Part shown: one piece after another, positions 1-7,399 of the stretch
Numbering within the stretch: position 1 is the stretch's first letter
Layout: each line of letters opens with the position of its first letter
Source of the DNA: GCA-003244245 sp052390495
Lineage (GTDB): Bacteria > Actinomycetota > Actinomycetes > Mycobacteriales > Pseudonocardiaceae
NCBI GenBank assembly: GCA_052390495.1
Contig: JBQTGW010000029.1
Coordinates: 1-16,572, forward strand
Direction of reading: 5' to 3'
DNA length: 16,572 nucleotides
The notes under the pieces: generated by a model
The model's input: the letters and a program-made list of their open reading frames with translations, nothing else
What the model was told of the DNA's origin: nothing
The model's database searches: none
Translations under genes and position numbers: made by a program

Positions 1-54
1 GGCTCCTTCTTTTCTGTTCTGGTCAGACACCCAAGAACGTAGACAGAAGGAACC
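1..54. repeat. Imperfect inverted repeat / hairpin at window edge
   Basis: Bases 1-10 (GGCTCCTTCT) pair with 45-54 (AGAAGGAACC) with one mismatch. Bases 16-20 (GTTCT) pair with 34-38 (AGAAC) and 21-22 (GG) with 31-32 (CC), leaving an eight-base loop at 23-30 and a small internal loop. It could be a factor-independent terminator of a gene outside the window, although no T-tract follows, or the end of a mobile element. Only the pairing is directly seen. Confidence 0.4.
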
Positions 55-444
55 CACCCCGCTTGCCATCACACCCTGTCAACCACCCGTGACTAACAAT
101 TCAGTCCCCTCAGAAGCGCTGCACCCGAAAGCAACAGCACAGGTGGAGCTGGTAGAGGTCAAGATCTTCGTCCTGTGTCTCGCCCTGAGGGCGCATGGGA
201 GCCCATGATCGGCCCAGGCTAGTCGGCCGCCCCAACATCGAGTGACGCGGGACAGCAGTGGCATCACTGCGTGCCCGGTTCGACCACGACCCGAAGGACG
301 ATCAGCCCATCCATCCCGGTCGCTGGCCGCTCCGAGCATCGCTGACCAGCGTCTCCGTAGTCGTTGCGCTGTCTGGCTGGACTTTCTCAGCCACTCCGGG
401 AAGATGACGGCAGCAAGTGGCCGATCCGCACGAGGGACCGGGGC
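1..444. other. Stretch without a convincing gene
   Basis: I see no gene I would defend here. Open frames exist on both strands (about 79-462 minus and 242-448 plus), but they overlap each other, have Arg/Ser/Pro-rich compositions typical of antisense reading in GC-rich DNA, and show no recognisable motif. The first 54 bases form an imperfect hairpin, listed separately. The stretch ends with a GAGGGA/GGGG ribosome-binding sequence (432-443) in front of the small gene at 445. No tRNA or rRNA signature is visible. Confidence 0.5.
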
Positions 445-780
445 ATGAACACCACGGATCACGACGCCGACGAGGTGGTGCGTCGAGTCACACTGAGCAA
501 GGGGAGCCAGGTCACCGGCGCGGCGCTCGCCGAGCTCCGGTCGAAGCGGGTTCTGTTCGCCGGTGGGCAGGAGGTGGCGCCAGCGGCGGCGGCGTGCTCA
601 GCCGGGGCGGTGACGTACCTGCCGGGGGCCGACTTCGAGCACTCGTACGCCGCTGCCGAGGCACAGATCCCCGTCGTCCAAACCGACGAGGCGACATTCA
701 TCGATTGTCGAGACGGAACGGAAGTCCCCCTCGATCCCGCATTGGAGAACCCAGTAGCCAGCGGCAGCAGCGTGAGATAG
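445..780 (+). CDS. Small hypothetical protein (111 aa)
   Basis: I do not recognise this protein. The ATG at 445 is preceded at suitable distance by a GA/GG-rich stretch (GAGGGA at 432-437), and codons from there on end mostly in G or C, as expected for a real gene of this genome. The frame stays open upstream to 364, but that extension looks non-coding. The N-terminal third is charged and probably helical. The middle (about residues 34-80) alternates short hydrophobic stretches (RVLFAGG, AVTYLPG, IPVVQTDEATF), suggesting a small alpha/beta fold. There is no signal peptide or membrane segment. It is convergent with the broken ATPase gene, whose stop lies 25 bases beyond its own. It may be a remnant or an accessory gene. 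Confidence 0.6.
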   Translation: MNTTDHDADEVVRRVTLSKGSQVTGAALAELRSKRVLFAGGQEVAPAAAACSAGAVTYLPGADFEHSYAAAEAQIPVVQTDEATFIDCRDGTEVPLDPALENPVASGSSVR

Positions 781-805
781 GAATTAGCGCGCAAACCATC
801 GCGAG

Positions 806-2000
806 TCAGAGCCACGATTCGAGCGGTTCGGCCAGGAAGTCAGCCAGTGGGATGCCATCCGCACCGACGATCAGCGTGCGATTCGGACCGAACACCTTCG
901 CGAACTCGGGCAAGCCAGAGGGTGATGTTCGGCCATCGCCACTCTTCACTTCGAAAGCCACCAGCGAGCGCCCCGAACGGACCACGTAGTCGACTTCCTT
1001 GCCGCGCTCACGCCAGTAGAAGACCTCAGTGACGGCGCTGGTTGCACTGTTGCAGAGGTGCGCCCCCACCGCCGACTCGACCAAGCGGCCCCAGATCTGC
1101 GGTGTACGTCGAGCCTCGGACTGGGACAGTCCGAGGAAGGCCGACATCAGGGCTGTGTTGCGCACCAGCAGTTTCGGGCTCGAGCCGCGCTGCCGCACGC
1201 GCGCCCCGGCGAACTTCGGCAGACCCACGATGAGCCCCGCGCTGGCGAGCAACTCCAGGTAGTGCGCGAGGGTTACCGTGTTCCCGGCGTCCTGCAGCTC
1301 ACCGAGCATCTTCTGGTAGGACAGGATTTGGCCTGAGTAGTCGCAACCGAGCCGGAAGAGCTGCCGCAACAGAGCAGGCTTGTCTACTCGGGACAGCAGG
1401 AGCACGTCCCGGGAGATCGTCGTTTCAACCAACGAGTCGAGGATGTAGTTGACCCACCGCTCGTGATCACCTACCAGCGCAGCGGCACCGGGGTAACCGC
1501 CGTGGTAAATATACCGGTCCAGATCCCAGCCGAACGCCGCTCGCATCTCGGCGAAGGACCAGTGCGGCACCCGGACCAGCTCGAACCGGCCGGCCAGGCT
1601 CTCGGTGAGTCCACGCTGGACCAGCAAAGGCGCTGAGCCGAGCAGCACCACTCGCAGACCCAACCCGGCAACGGTGTCCTCGTCCCACAGTCGCTTGACG
1701 ACCTCAGACCACGCCGTGATCTTCTGCGCCTCATCGAGGACGAGCAGGCCACCGTGGGCTTCACCCTCCCGAGCCCGTACCCGCCCGACGGCCCACTGCG
1801 TCTCGATCCAGGCCCGGTCACGCAGTGTCGGACGCGTAGTGCGACGGTAGCTCCGTCGCGGCGAGGACCTGCCGCACCAGCGTGGTCTTGCCGACCTGCC
1901 GCGGGCCCGCGAGGACTTGGATGAACACCCGAGGCTGCCGGACGCGCTCCAGCAGCAGATCGAACAGCGGACGGCGGTACTCCGGCAAGCCCATGCCCAC
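806..2000 (-). pseudogene. AAA ATPase with DUF4143, frameshifted
   Basis: This is a P-loop ATPase of the widespread AAA_14/DUF4143 family; the physiological role of the family is poorly defined. The beginning is read in one frame from GTG 2000 (or ATG 1994) to a stop at 1818. It holds the opening motif LPEYRRPLFDLLLER, Walker A GPRQVGKTTL and PSHYAS. The rest lies in a second frame, from PTLRDRAWIETQW near 1832 to the TGA at 806: Walker B GLLVLDEAQ, the sensor strand VVLLGSAPL, and a C-terminal DUF4143 part ending with an EVDYVV...AFEVKSG pattern resembling a PD-(D/E)XK nuclease core. The family order is continuous across the junction (roughly 1826-1836), so one small indel split an otherwise intact gene of about 395 codons. 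Probably a pseudogene; a sequencing error is the main alternative. Confidence 0.8.
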
Positions 2001-2002
2001 AG

Positions 2003-2046
2003 TTTACTCATGATCGTGAGTAAAATTATTCATGATCGTGAGTAAA
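2003..2046. promoter_or_regulatory. Dyad and direct repeat upstream of ATPase gene (putative operator)
   Basis: At 2003-2024 two perfect 8-base arms, TTTACTCA and TGAGTAAA, flank TGATCG. The 17-base unit TCATGATCGTGAGTAAA occurs exactly twice, at 2008-2024 and 2030-2046, with a 22-base period, which is about two helical turns. The second copy retains a weaker left arm. The element sits directly in front of the minus-strand ATPase start (2000/1994), after the methyltransferase stop, and is AT-rich against a GC-rich background. I infer an operator/promoter for the ATPase gene or a binding site for its product. From memory, similar TTTACTCA/TGAGTAAA dyads accompany DUF4143 genes elsewhere, but I cannot verify that here. 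Confidence 0.6.
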
Positions 2047-2061
2047 CCGCGTCGGGGCGGA

Positions 2062-2988
2062 TCAGCGGGCTAGCTCGATCACGACCGGGGTCTCGTCCGG
2101 AACCCCGGCACGCAGGCGTTCATCGGCCGCGGCAACGAAACTCCGGTGGATCTCAAGTCCGCCTGCCCTTCGCCCGTGGCGGCGGGCAACCACCGAGGTC
2201 GTTCCCGAACCCGCGAAAGGATCGATCACCACGCCGCCGGGCGGCGAACAGGCCCGCACGAAGAACTCCGCCAGGGCCTCGGGCATTGCGGCCGTGTGCC
2301 CACCTGCACCCTTGTGCTGGTTGTAGGTCAGCGGGACGGTGACCACATTGCCGGGGTCGGCACCGCCGCGAAGGTAGGTCCGGGTCCGGTCCCGCCCAAA
2401 GCCGGCCTCGGTGTTGCGGCGGCCGAGGGTGTCCATTCTGCGGCGCTCGATCTCCTCGGGAGTCGCCCGATACGGGACGCGAATGGCGTCGAGATCGAAG
2501 TAGGGCTTGGCTCCCTTCGCGAACGTGTAAACGTACTCGAAGCTGTCTTTGGCCCGCGGCCCGAAACGACCGGGCACCGCGTTGGGCTTGCACCAGATGT
2601 AGGTCTCCAGCCACCGCCATCCCTGGTGCTGGAGCGCGAGCACCAGTTGATACACGTAAGGGTGCCGTTGGCCCTGCAGTGGCCCGCTCTTCGCGACCCG
2701 TTCCTTGATGTTCACCACAAGCCAGCCGGTGTCCTTGGTCGCCACCAACATGGCCTTGCTGAACGGCAGGAACCATTCCACGTAGCGATCAGGGTGGATC
2801 CGGCTGTAGGCGCGAGCATCGGCGTACGGCGGGCTCGTGAACCACAGATCAACCGAGTTCTCCGGTAGCACCGGGATCCACTCGCTGCTGTCGCCCCAGG
2901 TGACGCCTTGCTCCAGCAGCGCTTCGAGGGCGGCGTTGCCCTGTACACGGGGAGCAGGCGGCGTCGTCGACAGTGCGTGAACGGTCAT
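2062..2988 (-). CDS. DNA methyltransferase, beta class, SPPY type
   Basis: This is a site-specific DNA amino-methyltransferase of 308 residues, using AdoMet to methylate an exocyclic amino group (N4-cytosine or N6-adenine). The catalytic motif TSPPY is at residues 51-55 and the AdoMet-binding motif DPFAGSGTT at 256-264. Catalytic motif before binding motif, with the target-recognition region between, defines the beta class; SPPY favours N4-cytosine. The middle includes the conserved WCKPNAVPGR...RAKDSFEYVYTFAK block and FDLDAIRVPY typical of this family. No restriction endonuclease or specificity subunit is seen nearby, so it is an orphan in this window. The ATG at 2988 lies 22 bases past the stop of the upstream hypothetical gene, with only a weak ribosome-binding sequence, suggesting co-transcription with it. 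Confidence 0.93.
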   Translation of the reverse strand: MTVHALSTTPPAPRVQGNAALEALLEQGVTWGDSSEWIPVLPENSVDLWFTSPPYADARAYSRIHPDRYVEWFLPFSKAMLVATKDTGWLVVNIKERVAKSGPLQGQRHPYVYQLVLALQHQGWRWLETYIWCKPNAVPGRFGPRAKDSFEYVYTFAKGAKPYFDLDAIRVPYRATPEEIERRRMDTLGRRNTEAGFGRDRTRTYLRGGADPGNVVTVPLTYNQHKGAGGHTAAMPEALAEFFVRACSPPGGVVIDPFAGSGTTSVVARRHGRRAGGLEIHRSFVAAADERLRAGVPDETPVVIELAR

Positions 2989-3010
2989 GGCTGCCGGATG
3001 CTAGCTGAGA

Positions 3011-3598
3011 TCAGCTGTCCAGGGACGGCGCACGCCGGACACCAGGGGGCAGGTCCGCCGACACCTGTCGCCTGCCCGGGGAGCCCGGAAGCGGCGTGCG
3101 CCCGGGCTCTGATTCCGGCCCTTCGACCTCCTTTCGGCCGGATCCTGCGATGTCCTCGATCACCTCGACGATGGACGCCTCCCTGGTTCGCGCATAGGCC
3201 TGCCACACCTGCTCGGCATCGCGGCATGCCGCGTACCAGGCCGCCTTGACATGACCGGGCCAGGCGGCGAGCTCTGGCCCCTTCGTGAACAGCAACCCCA
3301 GCGAGGTCAGAACCTGAACCGGAATCGCCCCGTTGACCAGCTGTACCGCCAGTTCGACGATCAGCGGGCCGTCCCGGACGCGCACGATCGGGCTGCCGAT
3401 CTGGATCGCACGGCCGTCCACGACCCGTTGCAGCTGCTCGCTCGACAGCGCCGTGGGTGTCTCTTCCTGCACCGCAGCGGTGAGCTCCGCGCGGAGCAGG
3501 AAGTCACAGATCTCGTCCAGCGAGCCGGTGAGGTCGGCGAGCCAGGCGAGGTCACACCGTCCGGTCCGCGGCGTGCACCGCAGCTCGAGACGCATCAT
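3011..3598 (-). CDS. Hypothetical protein (195 aa)
   Basis: I do not recognise this protein. It starts at ATG 3598 (MMRLELRC), which overlaps the TGA of the upstream gene in an ATGA arrangement, so translation is coupled. Residues about 20-65 look helical (LADLTGSLDEICDFLLRAELTAAV). A predominantly hydrophobic stretch at 77-105 (GPLIVELAVQLVNGAIPVQV and following) could be an amphipathic or membrane-associated segment, followed by helices rich in Trp and Ala (about 112-150). The last 45 residues are Pro/Gly/Arg-rich and probably disordered. It is the second gene of a probable E-D-methyltransferase operon. Its place beside the enhancer-binding protein gene is suggestive only, since the two are separated by a divergent gene start. 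Confidence 0.7.
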   Translation of the reverse strand: MMRLELRCTPRTGRCDLAWLADLTGSLDEICDFLLRAELTAAVQEETPTALSSEQLQRVVDGRAIQIGSPIVRVRDGPLIVELAVQLVNGAIPVQVLTSLGLLFTKGPELAAWPGHVKAAWYAACRDAEQVWQAYARTREASIVEVIEDIAGSGRKEVEGPESEPGRTPLPGSPGRRQVSADLPPGVRRAPSLDS

Positions 3599-4602
3599 TG
3601 CGGCTGGGCCTTGCTCGGTTCGCAGACCGGGATGCAGTCCGAGGCCGGTGGCCGCAGCACCGCGGCGGCCTGGCACAGCTCGTCGGGGCAGGCACCGATG
3701 CCGCCGGTGAAGTCGGCCAGAAAATCGAAGACCACGCGCCAGGCGTCGGCGATGTCCGCCGCCTCGAACAGATCCACGCCATCGGCTCGAAGCTGGTCAC
3801 CGACCAACACTTCGAGCGAACCCCACGGATCTTGAACGGGGTCACCAACGGTAAGACCAGGTCGGCACGGCAACTGCAGGCGGGACGCAAGATCGATCAA
3901 GATATCCGTCGCCGCGGTGAGTTGCCGCTGCAGGTCTCGCACCTGCATGGTGACCAAGCCCCTCATCGACCGCGACAGCCGGGCCTGCACGGCGAAAGCG
4001 GCGTAATCCAGTCGCTGCTGGGTGAACGGCGTCGACTCGGTGCGGAAGGGACCCGGGTCGCAGACCGCGTTGATCGCGTCGAGCAGGCGAACCAGCATCG
4101 CCTGGATAGCGGTGTCGCGCTCACCTTCGGCCACATCGGGATTCGGAATCCCGAACACCTCTGCCACCAGCCTGCGGACAGTGGCGGCGCTCACCCGGTA
4201 TTCGAGCTCCGGCCAGCAATAGAGCCGGTTGAGTAGCGCCTGGTCGCCGGTGTCTTCGAGGCATAGCAGGTCGGTGTCCAGCAGTTCACGGGCCCGGTCC
4301 ACCGCATCGAAGAACCGCAGCTGGTCGCCGTAGCGGTAGGCAAGCAGAAGCGATCCCGCGCCGAGCACGCGATCCGTGCTGATCAACCCGCGCGGAGCAG
4401 GCACCGGGGTCAGCGTGAACCCTACGCTGGCGACCTCGCACAGCTCGGGGGGCAGAGAATCGGTGACGGGAGACGTTGTCGAGCTGACCGCCGGACCGGT
4501 GCTGGAACTGGCGGTGGAGCTGGTAACCGGGCCAGCGGTAGGAGTAGCTCCAGCGGTAGGAGTAGTAGCTGTCGGGCTGGTTCCAGACTTTCTTGTGACC
4601 AT
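3595..4602 (-). CDS. Hypothetical protein with Thr/Ser-rich N-terminus (335 aa)
   Basis: I do not recognise this protein. I chose ATG 4602 because GGAG lies eight bases upstream; the same frame stays open to 4758, but that extension looks non-coding. Residues 6-48 are a Thr/Ser/Pro/Ala/Gly linker, partly built from an exact 16-base DNA repeat. Residues 50-320 form a mostly helical domain with several leucine-rich helices (RLVAEVFGIPNPDVAEGERD, AMLVRLLDAINAV, RDLQRQLTAATDILIDLASR). Scattered cysteines occur (for example CEV, LLCLED, CDPG, CPDELC). There is no signal peptide. It is divergent from the sigma-54 activator gene across 370 bases and overlaps the next hypothetical gene by four bases. 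The divergent layout allows co-regulation or a role as partner of the activator, but nothing in the sequence proves it. Confidence 0.7.
   Translation of the reverse strand: MVTRKSGTSPTATTPTAGATPTAGPVTSSTASSSTGPAVSSTTSPVTDSLPPELCEVASVGFTLTPVPAPRGLISTDRVLGAGSLLLAYRYGDQLRFFDAVDRARELLDTDLLCLEDTGDQALLNRLYCWPELEYRVSAATVRRLVAEVFGIPNPDVAEGERDTAIQAMLVRLLDAINAVCDPGPFRTESTPFTQQRLDYAAFAVQARLSRSMRGLVTMQVRDLQRQLTAATDILIDLASRLQLPCRPGLTVGDPVQDPWGSLEVLVGDQLRADGVDLFEAADIADAWRVVFDFLADFTGGIGACPDELCQAAAVLRPPASDCIPVCEPSKAQPQ
4532..4565. repeat. Tandem 18-base repeat in Thr-rich linker
   Basis: CCAGCGGTAGGAGTAG is present at 4532-4547 and again, exactly, at 4550-4565, a period of 18 bases. On the minus strand it encodes two copies of a short Thr-Pro-Thr-Ala-Gly unit in the N-terminal linker of the 335-residue protein. 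Because the period is a multiple of three, copy-number change would lengthen the linker without shifting the frame. Confidence 0.8.
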
Positions 4603-4972
4603 CGTGGGTCTCCAGGACGGGAGGGCAGGCGAAAACCTGCGGCAACGGAATGGAAGGGCCCAGCTGGAGTTGCGCCAGGGAGTGCTGAACCGGTCGTGGC
4701 CATCGCTCGAGCCCTCCAAGCTCCGCGTCGCGATGGCGACCTGTCCAGCTGTCTGCACTTACACCAGCCGACGAACCTGTACCAGACGCGCACCGATATC
4801 ACGGCCTCCCGCGTCGTGAGAACCTTCCTACGCCGCTGACGAGCATGTCCGCAAGTCCGCCATTAGAGTGATATATCGATCACCCGATCGAGATTAACGT
4901 GACCACAAGACCCAGGATTATCTTGACTGAAAGAGGGGAAGGATGGCGCGTTTGGGGTGAGGGGATCGGGCC
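4603..4972. other. Divergent intergenic region with promoter-like elements
   Basis: This 370-base region separates the minus-strand gene starting at 4602 from the plus-strand activator at 4973. The half next to the activator (about 4860-4930) is AT-rich. Toward the activator, TTAACG (4894-4899) and TTATCT (4918-4923) are spaced 18 bases apart and could be a weak sigma-70-type promoter. The activator start GTG 4973 is preceded by GAGGGG. I found no sigma-54 (GG-N10-GC) promoter here, so the activator itself appears to rely on a housekeeping promoter. The remaining half (4603-4850) holds no gene I would support. Confidence 0.4.
4870..4897 (-). promoter_or_regulatory. Candidate promoter with palindromic spacer
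   Basis: Reading the minus strand, TTAATC (4897-4892) and TATATC (4875-4870) are separated by 16 bases. Those 16 bases are an inverted repeat: TCGATC at 4876-4881, ACCC, GATCGA at 4886-4891. A palindrome that exactly fills a -35/-10 spacer is a typical place for a repressor. The promoter would drive the 335-residue protein gene, but with a long leader of about 260 bases, which lowers confidence. The dyad is also about 80-100 bases upstream of the activator start and could serve that side. Confidence 0.35.
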
Positions 4973-6391
4973 GTGAGCAGCTCGGGAATCACCTGCACCA
5001 TCCATCAGGTCGGGCAGCGCGACGCGGCGCTGTCTGCCGCGGTCGGCGCCGACCTGATCGCTCGCGGGGTAGTTGTGCACAACGGAGTTGTCAGCGACAG
5101 CAAGCAGACGAGCAACGCTGCGGACCGCACTGAGCCGACCCGGCTGTGCGTGTGCGACAAGCCGGATCACGCGCTGCTGGACGTCGTCGCGGCCCACTGC
5201 GATGGGACCCGACGTGGGGGCCGAGTGCTGGTCGTGGCTGGTACCGGCGGTTGCGCCGACGACCTGGCGTGGGGGCTGCTGGCCCGCGGCGCGTCCGATG
5301 TGCTGTGCTGGTCATCCGTGGGCGACCCGGGAGCCGCGGTGTTGGCCCGGTTGCGCCGGTGGCATGAAGTGGACGCCATCGTCGGCTCACCGCTGGTGCG
5401 GGGGCAACTGCTCGGGCAGAGCGCGACCTGGATCGCAGCGCTGCGGCGGGTGGTCGAAGTGGCTCGGTTCACCAGGGCGGCACTGCTGGTCACCGGGGAG
5501 AGCGGAACCGGCAAGGAGTTGGTCGCGCGGTTGTTCCATCACCTCGATCAGCGACCGGGCAAGCGTGACCTGATCGTGGCGGACTGCACCACGATCGTGT
5601 CAACGCTGTCGGGCAGCGAGTTCTTCGGTCACGAGCGGGGAGCCTTCACCGGCGCGATGACCGCACGGGACGGCGCGTTCGCCGCGGCTAACAAGGGGAC
5701 GCTGTTTCTTGACGAGGTGGGCGAGCTGCCGATCAGCCTGCAACCCGAGCTGTTGCGGGTGGTGCAGGAGGGCAGCTACAAGCGGGTGGGCGGGGACACC
5801 TGGCGGTCGACCGACTTCCGGCTGGTGTGCGCCACGAACCGGGATCTGCCCGCCGAGGTGGCGGCCGGTCGCTTCCGGCTCGACCTGTACCACCGGCTGG
5901 CCGCCAACATCGTCGCGCTGCCGCCGCTGCGGGAGCGCCGCGGCGACATCCTGCCGCTGTTCCGGCACTTCCTCGCCGAGGTAATGGACGCGGCCGAGCT
6001 GCCGCTCGACCCCTCGGTGGTGGCCCTGGTCCAGCAGCGCGACTACCCGGGCAACGTGCGTGACCTGCGGCAGCTGGCACTGCGGATCGCGGCCCGGCAC
6101 GTCAACCCGGGGCCGGTCACGCCAGGCGACGTCCCGGACGAGGAGCGCCCCACCGACAGCACGTGGGCCGCCGAGCACCGCATCGACGGCCTGTTGGACG
6201 ATGCGGTGGAGGCCGCCCTGCACGCTGGTCGCAATTACCGGGAAATCCGGGACGCGGCCGCCGACACCGCAGTGCGACTGGCTGTCCGGCGGGCAGACAA
6301 CGACCTGCAGGAGGCCGCGCACCGACTCGGAGTGACCGACCGCATGGTGCAGAAATGGTACGCGAACGGCCGCACGCCAGCAGCGACCTGA
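4973..6391 (+). CDS. Sigma-54-dependent transcriptional activator (enhancer-binding protein)
   Basis: This is a 472-residue AAA+ bacterial enhancer-binding protein that hydrolyses ATP to remodel sigma-54 RNA polymerase into open complexes. An N-terminal region (1-150) is not a canonical receiver: it is alpha/beta-like (RVLVVAGTGG at 84-93) and carries a CVCDKPDH sequence at 59-66. The AAA+ core has Walker A GESGTGKE (175-182), the sigma-54-contact loop GAFTGA (223-228), Walker B GTLFLDEV (242-249), sensor I ATNRD (287-291), an arginine-finger region FRLDLYHRL (301-309) and sensor II YPGNVRDLR (358-366). A Fis-like helix-turn-helix, LQEAAHRLGVTDRMVQKWYA, closes the protein (445-464). It starts at GTG 4973 and ends 11 bases from the convergent stop of the target operon. 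The nearby rpoN and the sigma-54 promoter at 15016 identify its likely target; its signal is unknown. Confidence 0.95.
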   Translation: MSSSGITCTIHQVGQRDAALSAAVGADLIARGVVVHNGVVSDSKQTSNAADRTEPTRLCVCDKPDHALLDVVAAHCDGTRRGGRVLVVAGTGGCADDLAWGLLARGASDVLCWSSVGDPGAAVLARLRRWHEVDAIVGSPLVRGQLLGQSATWIAALRRVVEVARFTRAALLVTGESGTGKELVARLFHHLDQRPGKRDLIVADCTTIVSTLSGSEFFGHERGAFTGAMTARDGAFAAANKGTLFLDEVGELPISLQPELLRVVQEGSYKRVGGDTWRSTDFRLVCATNRDLPAEVAAGRFRLDLYHRLAANIVALPPLRERRGDILPLFRHFLAEVMDAAELPLDPSVVALVQQRDYPGNVRDLRQLALRIAARHVNPGPVTPGDVPDEERPTDSTWAAEHRIDGLLDDAVEAALHAGRNYREIRDAAADTAVRLAVRRADNDLQEAAHRLGVTDRMVQKWYANGRTPAAT

Positions 6392-6402
6392 CCCACAGCA
6401 TC

Positions 6403-7350
6403 TCAGTAGCGCACTCCCTCCCATGCGTGCTCAACCTCGGCTTCGTTGAAAATCCCCTCGAATTCCTGCTCAGAGGATGCGCACCGGTAGTACGACGCCG
6501 GCGTGCCACCTACCTTCTTGGTATCGAGCTCGGCGCGGCGTGACAGTGGCATGCAGAAACGCACGTGCAGGTGCCGCACATGGCCATCCCACTGACTGAC
6601 GGTCCTGCCCTTCAGCAGTGGATCCTTGATCCCGATCACCTTGACCGGTAACACGGGGTTCGACTCGATGATGTTGACGAGGTCCTGAACGTAAGGTTGG
6701 AAGGCAGGGTAGTCCCGGCCTGTCACGTCCATCTTCTTACCATCCTTCAGCAGCTGGACGTCGGCGTCCAGCCCGATGCGATGGCTCTTGTGGGGAGCTT
6801 GTTTCCCCCCGCCAAGACGGCTGATGTCGCGCACCATAAAAGTCACGTCGGGATGGCGACGCCCCCACTCAGCACCAATCCACATCAGCGCGTCGATGGT
6901 CTCCGGTATCCCGTACTTGACACGTGTCCCGCTCGTGGTGAAGCCCGGGCCGCTCGGGGGAATGGGAGTGGAAACCAGCGGAAGTGGCCCCTTCGAGCCG
7001 CTCGGAATGGAGGACGACGCGGGTGGCGACGACGTCCCCGCGGTGCTCCGCAACATCGGCTTCACGATAGTGTTGCGGATGTCGAGCCACTCCTTGCTCA
7101 GCGTCGAGAAGTCGGGGTCCGTCCTGTCGATGGGGCGTCCCCTCCGCTCGGGATGCCGTGCGAAGAAGACGAGGTTGGTCAGCGAGTTCTCGTCGCGGTT
7201 TCCCATGGTGATCGCCAAGCGCACCGCCAGCTCGATCGGTCCCTCGTGCTCGGTCTCAGCTGCGCCCGCAAACGGGTCGTCGAGTGTGATCGAGCTGCCG
7301 TGACGATGCCAATAACCGGTCCCCGTTATCAGGCCATCGTACTGATTCAT
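6403..7350 (-). CDS. M74 (MepA-like) murein endopeptidase with N-terminal tag
   Basis: This predicted zinc peptidase of the LAS group cleaves peptidoglycan cross-links in characterised relatives. Within 315 residues, positions 11-26 are TGYWHRHGSSITLDDP, the short module shared with three other proteins of this operon. Residues 35-100 are an unassigned helical module (ENSLTNLVFFARHPERRGRP). Residues 101-142 are a Ser/Pro/Gly linker, and 143-268 the catalytic domain with HKSHRIGLDAD (His190, Asp197) and HLHVRF (His262), matching the MepA zinc-ligand pattern. No signal peptide is seen, so export would have to depend on the tag or on lysis. ATG 7350 has an ideal GGAGG seven bases upstream. It is the last gene of the block, 49 bases after the preceding one, and is less GC-rich than the genes upstream, suggesting an exchangeable cargo. 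Confidence 0.88.
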   Translation of the reverse strand: MNQYDGLITGTGYWHRHGSSITLDDPFAGAAETEHEGPIELAVRLAITMGNRDENSLTNLVFFARHPERRGRPIDRTDPDFSTLSKEWLDIRNTIVKPMLRSTAGTSSPPASSSIPSGSKGPLPLVSTPIPPSGPGFTTSGTRVKYGIPETIDALMWIGAEWGRRHPDVTFMVRDISRLGGGKQAPHKSHRIGLDADVQLLKDGKKMDVTGRDYPAFQPYVQDLVNIIESNPVLPVKVIGIKDPLLKGRTVSQWDGHVRHLHVRFCMPLSRRAELDTKKVGGTPASYYRCASSEQEFEGIFNEAEVEHAWEGVRY

Positions 7351-7399
7351 GACTACCTCCGGTCAATCGTAGCGGTCGGCTTTGAGGAGCTGTTCAGGA

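Noticed and set aside
79..462. 127-codon open frame on the minus strand
   Set aside because: Arg/Ser/Pro-rich composition, no motif, and it overlaps the start of a better gene at 445 on the other strand.
1034..1056. GG-N10-GC sigma-54-like matches inside genes (also near 2350, 2415, 10910 and 16195)
   Set aside because: Each lies within a coding region, lacks the TGGCAC -24 box, and has no suitable gene start downstream.
2062..2988. Complete restriction-modification system
   Set aside because: Only the methyltransferase is recognisable; neither neighbouring hypothetical protein shows a convincing nuclease motif.
4286..4645. Tyr/Trp-rich 119-codon frame (SYYSYRWSYSYRW) antiparallel to codon preference
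   Set aside because: It overlaps the better supported 335-residue gene on the same strand; the repeat pattern is a frame-shifted reading of the Thr-rich linker.
4603..4758. Upstream extension of the 335-residue protein to a GTG at 4758
   Set aside because: The extra 52 residues are Trp/Arg/Ser-rich and non-protein-like; ATG 4602 has a proper ribosome-binding sequence.
6392..6402. Bidirectional terminator between the activator and the endopeptidase gene
   Set aside because: Only 11 bases separate the stops and I could not find a stem with a T-tract around them.
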